DNA from: Zopfochytrium polystomum
Lineage: Eukaryota; Chytridiomycota; Chytridiomycetes; Chytridiales; Chytridiaceae
Direction of reading: 5' to 3'
Assembly (NCBI GenBank): GCA_025765615.1
Contig: JAIVFJ010000205.1
Coordinates: 1-64,000 of the forward strand
Length of the DNA: 64,000 nt
Positions 57,471 to 64,000 of this stretch are shown here, piece after piece. The translations under genes and the position numbers were made by a program. Below the pieces are notes generated by a model. The model did not search any database, was not told where the DNA came from, and saw nothing but the letters and a program-made list of their open reading frames with translations. How positions within the stretch are numbered: the first letter of the stretch is position 1; the number at the start of each line of letters is the position of its first letter.

Positions 57471-59476
57471 TACTACTACTCATAAAGTACCAACTAACAT
57501 TTTCAATAACATAATGTCGTAAACTTATATTATTGAACGTCTTTTATGTTTCGCTCTCATATTATATGAGTTTTTTTTCATATTTTATTTGTCTCCCAAA
57601 AAAAAACCATGGACTTGAAAATGGATCCACCCATTCCAGACATCCTTCAATATCACTCGGGCAATGTTTTTTGAGAACTTTTCTAGCTTCAGCGTTCAGA
57701 AAATCATCAAAACATTGTTCAACCGTAACTCTGCAAGAGATTCGTACTCTGGTCGTTTGCAAATATGTTGTCCAACTTTGAACAATTGAACAAGTTGTAT
57801 GTTTGACATGGAGTTGCTATAACCCATACAAAAATTTGCCCATTACAAAACATTTTCCTCCTAGGTCCATTGGATAAACTGGTTGAACAAATAGACGAGC
57901 TGCTTTAAAATGATCCACTTCGTGCTTAATATCCGTTCTTGGCAATCAATTCCAATTTTGGGAAGAGACAAACAGAAAAAATAAACGATGACAAAACAAG
58001 CGACGCCTGGGATGGCGTTGCTAAAAGCAGCCTGGAGGGGGGGGCTTCGGCGGCGTCGTCGAACTGGCTGGGTTTCCTTGTCTGCTCCGCGCGGACAGCG
58101 ATCCAAGGGGCGAAACCCTAACCATGGCGCGATCCTCTGTCGAGGCCACCACCCAACGCGGTGGCGCTGGCACTGGCGGCGTACTGCGGGGCGACCAAGC
58201 TCCCGCGTTCCGACTCAACAGGGTCGTCCCACAGCCGCCGCCGCCGACGACAACAACAACAACGACGTGTACCTCCCTCTCAACTCGAGGTTACAATTAG
58301 ACTGGTAAGTGGTTAACCGCGTGTGGGATGAAGGAATGGCTTTGGAGACAGCTCAGAGAGCAATCCCTACTTCAAGCACTCAATCACTTGGTCGCTTGAT
58401 TTCAGTTGCATCTGGCTCGCGCTCTCATGATCCAACGTACAGTGGGCGTCAGTAAACGGCGGAGACGGAGGGAACTGACGAATGATCTTTTCCGCTTCGC
58501 CCCGCGAGAACTGGTGCGCCTTTCGAACGTGAATTCCAGTCTCGAGTCACAGTACCCTCCCCTCTGACCCCTATTCCCCTTCCTCCTTTCACTTCTCTCC
58601 GTCTACACCTCTTTCCTTTCTGTGTCTCCTTGTTATTCATCATGTTCCTGTAACCAAAGCCTTTCGTCGTTTGCATTTTTTTTTTTTTTTTTCAGCTGCA
58701 AACTCACACTCAACCAGAAACTGCAAGCCACCACTCTTTGCCCGGGTCACCCCTTGTCCACCACACACTGCACCTGCAAGCTTGCCTACCAATGCAAGTT
58801 GGCTGGACGATTCCCCTTTCCTCCCTCAACAAAATCGAAACCACCCCTGTCAAGGATTTGGAGTATCGCTCTCGCCTCTCGCATATGAATGGAAGGAGCT
58901 TTTACCACCCCTTTGAACAATTTTCATTTTCCGTTTCCCAGTCTTGCGTGTCCCCCTCAGTATCCAACCTTTCGACTTCCATTGCTTCCCTCCCTGTTGC
59001 GCTTACTGTTTCACAGCAATTCATGTTTCTTACAATTTTCCATTTTCTTCAACATGCCAGCATGCTGATGTAGACCTTCCCCAAAACAGAATAAAATAAA
59101 TACACTGAGAAAAAAAAAAAAAATTTTTATTGAAATGTTCGTGCTTTGTACTCGTCTCATCAATGCTTTTCAGAATCAACCACCAATCAAAGTAATTCCG
59201 ATTCATTATTGTTTTGCATCCGAGTTGCTTACTAGTTCATGCTCCTGATGGTTTCCTTCCCGACTCATCTGGCGTTTGCTTTTCCGACTCTTCACAGCAA
59301 ACTTGAGTCATCCGTCTTTGGTTTTCCTCCAGAGGTCACTATTCACAGTTCTGCTTGGTAGGCATTCCAACTTGGAGAACCATGACCACAGCGCAAATGT
59401 CTCTGTCCTTGACATTTTCCCAATTCAGAAGGTCGTTGTGCAGTGTGTTCAGCACCCTGATGAGCCCTGCTTTGGT
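57471..59476. other. Unresolved region, possible spliced gene at 58.0-58.9 kb
   Basis: A GC-rich patch (58000-58310) contains frames with low-complexity Pro/Thr/Asn and a splice donor-like GTAAGT at 58304. T-rich acceptors occur later (58405, 58696), followed by a Cys-containing frame. The pieces cannot be joined confidently. The AT-rich flanks show no gene. Confidence 0.35.
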
Positions 59477-61198
59477 TCAAAACAAATCTTTGGCATTCAG
59501 TGCGTAGAGGGCACCGTTTCGTAAAAATAAGGAGGGATTTAAATCCAACAACTGGGCATCCACACTTTTTCGTCCACTCAATTTAACTCTAAACTCAATC
59601 CGTACACCTCGGGACTTTGGTTGTTTCACTTCGATCTGGTAAGCTTTCTCCAGATTTTTGAAGAAATCCATGCTCGTTTTTGAGGGAGGATAGATTGACC
59701 CTGATTTGATGGATATTGCCCCTTGACCTTGGTGCTGGTAAAGAAAGGTTTCAAGCAGGGAATAAAGCTGCACTTTGACAAGGTGCAGCCCATTTTCATC
59801 AACATCGTCAGGAAGGCGATTGAACAATGGCCCTCGCAAGCCATGTAAAGCCACAGTCCACGTAGACACGGACCCATCCGCACAATCACCAGACACAAAA
59901 ACTGGGTAGATGGATTTCATGGGAAGTTCACAAAGGTTTTTGAAGTAGGACCAAATGAATAGGCTGCTGTACATCAGAACAGTGTTTTCATTGCAAGGAT
60001 GAAATTCGGCCCCATAGTCAAAGTAGGCGGCTGTGCCTTTGTTTTGATACTCTCGAGCGGGTGCGATTGGGCATCTCCATGATGGCGGTTCACGAGCTTC
60101 ATGTCCTTGGCCTCATGAACGACAAAGCAGTCTCAAAACCGCTCAACTTTGTTGCGTGAGCCCATAACCAAGTCAAAAACCGAGATCATCTGCTGATTAG
60201 TGAATGCAACACTCAAAGAGCCCAATTTGTTCTTGCTGTTGAAGAGGCCCAGAAAGAAGTGGCTGTCATAATGAGGATAATTGACGTCAGGGACAGACTT
60301 TTTCAAAGCTGGTTCAAGGTGATTGTTGAAAAAGTCTGCAAGCTCCTCGTGGCACAGAAGATTCTTGAATGTCAAGCTCTCAACACTGGTAAGCTTCATA
60401 AGCCCTGGGAAAATATAAAAAGTCGGGACGAGTGGCAGTCACTGAATCATGCAATGCAAATATTCGGGATTTGGTGAAGGGAAACCCACTTCCCAGATAT
60501 TCCAACGCAAATATGATTTGGAGTCCGCAAGGCAGAATTTATATCAGGAGAACGGAAGATCTCAAGACAGGCCCTTTTGATCAAACTGTCACTCTTTGCT
60601 TCATTGTTTTCAAATGAGACCAACTGACCTTGTGTGATGAAGATTTTTCGAGACAACAATATACAAGTCAATATCCTTTGCAAAACTCATAGGGATATCT
60701 TGTCTGATCTTCATATCATCATAGTCAATCATGCATTCAGTGTCACCACTACAACCAGTTATGAGGAAATTGACCTCCTTCATAGACTCAGGTCCTTCCA
60801 AGTAGTCTGCAAATTCTGGCAACAAGATTCGTTGGAAATTCCGCCGTTCATTTAGGGTTGACTTTTGGTGAGAAGTTGGCACGACTTTGGGGAATAGATC
60901 TACAACAGAGACAGAAGGAATTGAGGGGAAACTCAGTCAGTGGTAAATGGAAATAAAAATAAATTAATCAATTTTACTTGCCACAGATGTTGTCTGCAAA
61001 TAATTCCAGCTGGGAGATTGTGCGCCGTGGGCCGTAAGTCCTGCCAGCCGAAAGCTCGTAACTGTTTGGCTCAAAGCATGGTTTTGGGGTTGGCCTTGCT
61101 GGTTGGTTTAGCCCATAATAGTGATAGTCCTGGATGCCATCTTCAGAAAGAGGTGGCCTGGATCCATTTTCGTTGGACATATTTCGAGAATCACTCAT
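59477..61198 (-). CDS. Unidentified multi-exon gene
   Basis: Plausible exons on minus. Exon 1, 61198-60982 (MSDSRNMSNEN...QLELFADNIC), ends at a GC-AG donor (GCAAGT). Exon 2, 60899-60629 (DLFPKVVPTSHQK...KDIDLYIVVSKNL), is in phase. A third block starts near 60584 (SLIKRACLEIFRS). Later blocks lie at about 60390-60133 (MKLTSVESLTFKNLL) and about 60050-59477 (TAAYFDYGAEFHPCNENT...LFLRNGALYALNAKDLF). The joins after exon 3 are not resolved. The consecutive open blocks with sensible splice sites argue for a real gene rather than noise. I recognise no domain. AT-rich, unlike the left part of the window. Confidence 0.5.
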
Positions 61199-61373
61199 CT
61201 GTTTTAGCAAAGTAAAAGGAGAAGTAAATGTTATTGTTTGTTAAATGAACTGCATTCAATTCTTCACTGTAGCAGTTGCCGAATGCATTTCTTTCAAAGA
61301 TGCTATAAAATCAAGTGGGTGCAAAGATCCTGAGGATGAATGCGCAAACAGATCTTGTAGAAGCCTTTTAATG

Positions 61374-61455
61374 TGGGGGAGAAGGACCACCCACAAACAC
61401 ACATCTCCACTTCATTCACTCCTTCCACTCACTCACTCAGAGTAGACTGTTTACA
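61374..61455 (+). repeat. Dispersed LTR-like repeat R1, copy D (3' end only)
   Basis: It runs from GGGGGAGAAGGACCACCC through ACTCACTCACTCAGAG to AGTAGACTGTTTACA, the same terminal segment as copy B inverted. Confidence 0.8.
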
Positions 61456-62605
61456 CACCATGTTGTCAGCGTCTCCTCCAGTCCTTTCATGGCTGGTGTG
61501 TTGTGGGCACAAACTTGTCACTGTGACTGATGAGTGTTGTGGATCGTAACATTGTGGATGCTGCTGAAAGCGGGAGGACAAGTTTAATTAACAGGAGGAT
61601 CCAGGCACTGACAGGGATACTGCCTGTCAGGCACCCCATCCCTAGGCATTCGGGCAGCCTCTGTTAGTCACTGAAAATAAAATATGTTGAGAAAACCCTG
61701 GTGCAACAGAAACTGTTAAGATGAAAGTAGTAAAAGCAAGCCCAATAATAAAGACAGGTTGGCAGGAAATACACTTTGATAACGCCTTGGAAACTAAAGA
61801 ACCAGGAATAATAATAGGAGTCCTGATCCTTGTGGTTTTATGACAGGTACGCTTGTTTTTGTGAATAAAATCCCTATACTTTATCACTGAGACCTTTGGT
61901 GTAGTCTCACACACGCCCCATACCTCCACTCATACTTCTCTCCTTTTTCCCTTCTCTCTTCTCGAACGATTAGCTGTGGCAAGGAAATGGCAGAAAATGT
62001 TTCCTCCATTAAGTTTTCAGCCAATCAACGTTTTTCTTTCCTCCATAAATTTTCCTCTATTTCTACTTGAAACAGCTTCTTACCACAATCCAAACCCTGT
62101 GACTATATATTCATATGATATTTCATCTGCACACCACAACGTGAGGAAAAAAGTTTCTGGTAACATATCCATTCTTCTCAATATTTCACGTGTTCCACTT
62201 GGGATCTCAATTTTTTTTGCTTCTAATTTTTATTCAACTTCACTTTTCCTCCCTTTGATTTTGCACCTAATTCTTTTTCCAATTTTAATATTTCATCAAA
62301 ATTGTCTTTCACTTCAGAGTCTTCAACAATCATTTCTTTTAATTCCATTGGAAAGAGCTCGGTTCAAATGCGTTGCCATCGCCATTTCCTCACAAACAAT
62401 AAAAAAGTGAAAAACTCTGGATCACATCACTCCACTGTCATTTCCTCCACCTTTTCGTTTTGGATTTTTATTTTATTTTTTATCTGTTGGTTTTGTCTTC
62501 TTTTTTTCCTGCATTTTTCATTTTTTCCTTTCATTTTTTTTATTCCTGGAAAATAAAATGGAGCAAGAAAACGATCAAGGTTGATACTTTTCTTCTGCCT
62601 TTTCT
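61456..62605. other. AT-rich region with short inverted motifs
   Basis: It contains CGATGGCAACGCATTTGAACC on minus at 62351-62393; related copies lie at 62691-62721 and 63135-63165 on plus. GATTGGCTGAA occurs on minus near 62020 and on plus near 63098. No gene is supported. Confidence 0.45.
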
Positions 62606-62890
62606 TCATAGGAAGAAATGGTGCAGCAACAAAAACGCTGCCAGTTTTTGATTGTCAGAAACAAAAAAAAGTCTTTTTTTGATGGTGCATGAAATGGTGA
62701 TCCATTTGAACCGAGCTCTAATTGAGGAGCAACTAAATTCAATTCTTGTTTTATTTATTTCCGCTTTTTCATTTACTTCTTCAACTTTATTTTTCTGTCT
62801 GTGTCTAGCACATTTAATATTTTCATCTTTGGATCGAACACTGCATTCAGCTCCTTTCCTAGGTCCTTTTTCCACAATGTAGCCACACAT
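62606..62890 (-). CDS. Small Cys/His-motif protein
   Basis: A 94-codon frame starting MCGYIVEKGPRKGAECS, then KCARHRQ. C-x13-C-x(10)-C-x2-H with a central KGPRKG resembles a short putative zinc-binding motif that I recall from large DNA viruses and some eukaryotic repeats. Only residues 1-50 look protein-like. The C-terminal half reads through a repeated motif and poly-A/T. It may be a relic domain rather than a full gene. Confidence 0.35.
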   Translation of the reverse strand: MCGYIVEKGPRKGAECSVRSKDENIKCARHRQKNKVEEVNEKAEINKTRIEFSCSSIRARFKWITISCTIKKRLFFVSDNQKLAAFLLLHHFFL

Positions 62891-63361
62891 TCTTTTTGTT
62901 TCTTATTTCTTTTGTTTGTGTGCCGTCTGTGACTCTTAAAATTCAATTTTTTTATACTCTAGATTTTGCCAGGTAATACTTATTCTTATGTCTTTGTCTT
63001 TGTCTATTTTTGTTTTTTTTTATTACTTTATCTATTTTTTTTTTATCAAAAATGGCGGAAGAAGTGGAGATGGTGCTAAAAAAAAAGTATTCTGATTGGC
63101 TGAAACTAACAAAATCTTTTTTTCCAGAAGGCGGAAGAAATGGCGATGCGTTTGAACCTTGCTCTTAAGTGTATTTTCAAAAAAATTAAATTAAATCTTT
63201 TCGTTTTATCTGTTTATTTAATTTACTGCTTCAGTATACCTTATTAGCTTTTTAAAATCTTTAAATAAAATTGATTTAATCTTCCTCAAAAGAATAGAAA
63301 ATACTCCACAGCACTCAGTTGGCATTTTTGCTTGAAAAAATGATTTTTCAATACTTCTCAA
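62891..63361. other. AT-rich spacer
   Basis: T-rich tracts and the inverted motifs noted for 61456-62605. No gene. Confidence 0.5.
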
Positions 63362-63552
63362 CTGTGAATTTCATATTCCTTGAGCTTTTGGGGCAAATTT
63401 TGGGGGGACTGAAAAAAAACTTTTGACTATTGGAGATGGACCACCCCGAAGTGGAGACAGACCACCCTTCCTAATCGAAAGCTTTTTTTTCGGTCCCCCC
63501 AAACCTTTTTTTTTTTTTGCCCCAAAATCTCAAGGAATATGAAATTCACTGT
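63362..63552. repeat. MITE-like family M1, copy 2
   Basis: It starts CTGTGAATTTCATATTCCTTG and ends with the reverse complement, about 190 bp. The interior is nearly palindromic (C/G-rich runs of AAAAAAA and CCCC) and contains two GGTGG-type boxes. Confidence 0.8.
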
Positions 63553-63594
63553 AATTTTACTGGGATTTTTGTTTATTCATTCCTCAAGATTAAA

Positions 63595-63716
63595 GTGAAT
63601 TCATATTCCTTGAGACAAAAAAAAAGCTTTCAATTAGGAGGAGTGGTCTGTCTCCAGTAGTCAAAAGTTTTTTTTTTTGCTGCCTCAAATCTCAAGGTAC
63701 ATGAAATTCACAGTAA
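63595..63716. repeat. MITE-like family M1, copy 3 (shorter)
   Basis: It starts GTGAATTCATATTCCTTGAG and ends CTCAAGGTACATGAAATTCAC. It carries the interior GTGGTCTGTCTCCAGTAGTC found in copy 1 in related form. Confidence 0.75.
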
Positions 63717-64000
63717 CAAAAAGTTACACGTTTTATATTTTCTTTTGTAGCCAACGCACTCTGAACTCGGGATTCATCTTTCTTGAAAGAGATATTATTA
63801 AATTAGTGAGTGTTATGATTTTTAATGAGGAAATCAGCGACAGTGATGCGCAGGTTGAACAGCACACCTTGGAGAGAGTCGCAAGGAGGGATTATTGGAC
63901 GCACTGCTTTTGCAGAGGTACGAAAAGGTGCACCCTCCGACCCTGTTTGAAAAATTAACACTTTTCCCTTGGCAGGATCCCGCTGCCCGCGACGAGTCTG
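63717..64000 (+). other. Edge of a possible gene
   Basis: A frame ending at 63958 reads IFLERDIIKLVSVMIF, NEEISDSDAQVEQHTLERVARRDYW and HCFCRG. It begins right after the MITE. It may be the start of a transposase or gene outside the window. No domain recognised. Confidence 0.3.

Overview
The window looks like nuclear DNA from a fungus, probably an early-diverging or otherwise divergent lineage. The evidence is spliced genes with short GT-AG introns, a verprolin/WIP protein, a NIPSNAP protein, a fungal-type Na,K-ATPase-like pump, a GT34 mannosyl/galactosyltransferase, a DAL5-type MFS permease, a chitosanase, a Ser/Thr-rich wall protein, TATA boxes upstream of two ATGs, and LINE, copia and MITE remnants. 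I saw no rRNA, canonical tRNA or CRISPR array. I cannot name the species.

The left two thirds (about 4.7-43 kb, plus an island at 46.5-50.6 kb) is GC-rich and gene-dense. Intergenic regions there are full of homopolymers and (GA), (TC), (GT), (TA) and (TCTG) microsatellites. In order: a 5'-truncated LINE (minus, 1-2460); verprolin (minus); a 13-exon Na,K-ATPase-like pump (minus); a NIPSNAP protein with a 14-nt exon (minus); a large Ser/Thr-rich secreted or wall protein (plus); a GH46 chitosanase interrupted by a frameshift (minus); two tandem TauD-type dioxygenases with matching intron positions (plus); a PaiB-like FMN-binding protein (minus); a GT34 glycosyltransferase (plus); an FAD monooxygenase (plus); a DAL5-type permease (minus); a multi-pass RING-H2 protein (minus); a GDSL/SGNH hydrolase (plus); and a CHASE-domain membrane protein with no output domain (minus).

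The right part (about 43.9-46.4 kb and 50.9-64 kb) is AT-rich and behaves like a repeat graveyard. It holds a decayed copia element between direct repeats, an LTR-like dispersed repeat on both strands, three inverted-repeat (MITE-like) families, a pol III-like A/B-box segment, two decayed copies of an unknown gene, an unidentified multi-exon gene, and a short Cys/His protein.

Functionally the genes suggest a secretion and cell-surface theme (wall protein, chitosanase, GT34, lipase/esterase) and a nutrient-scavenging theme (tandem dioxygenases, monooxygenase, permease). The co-location is only suggestive. Exon boundaries were derived by hand from splice motifs, phase and protein similarity, and need transcript data.
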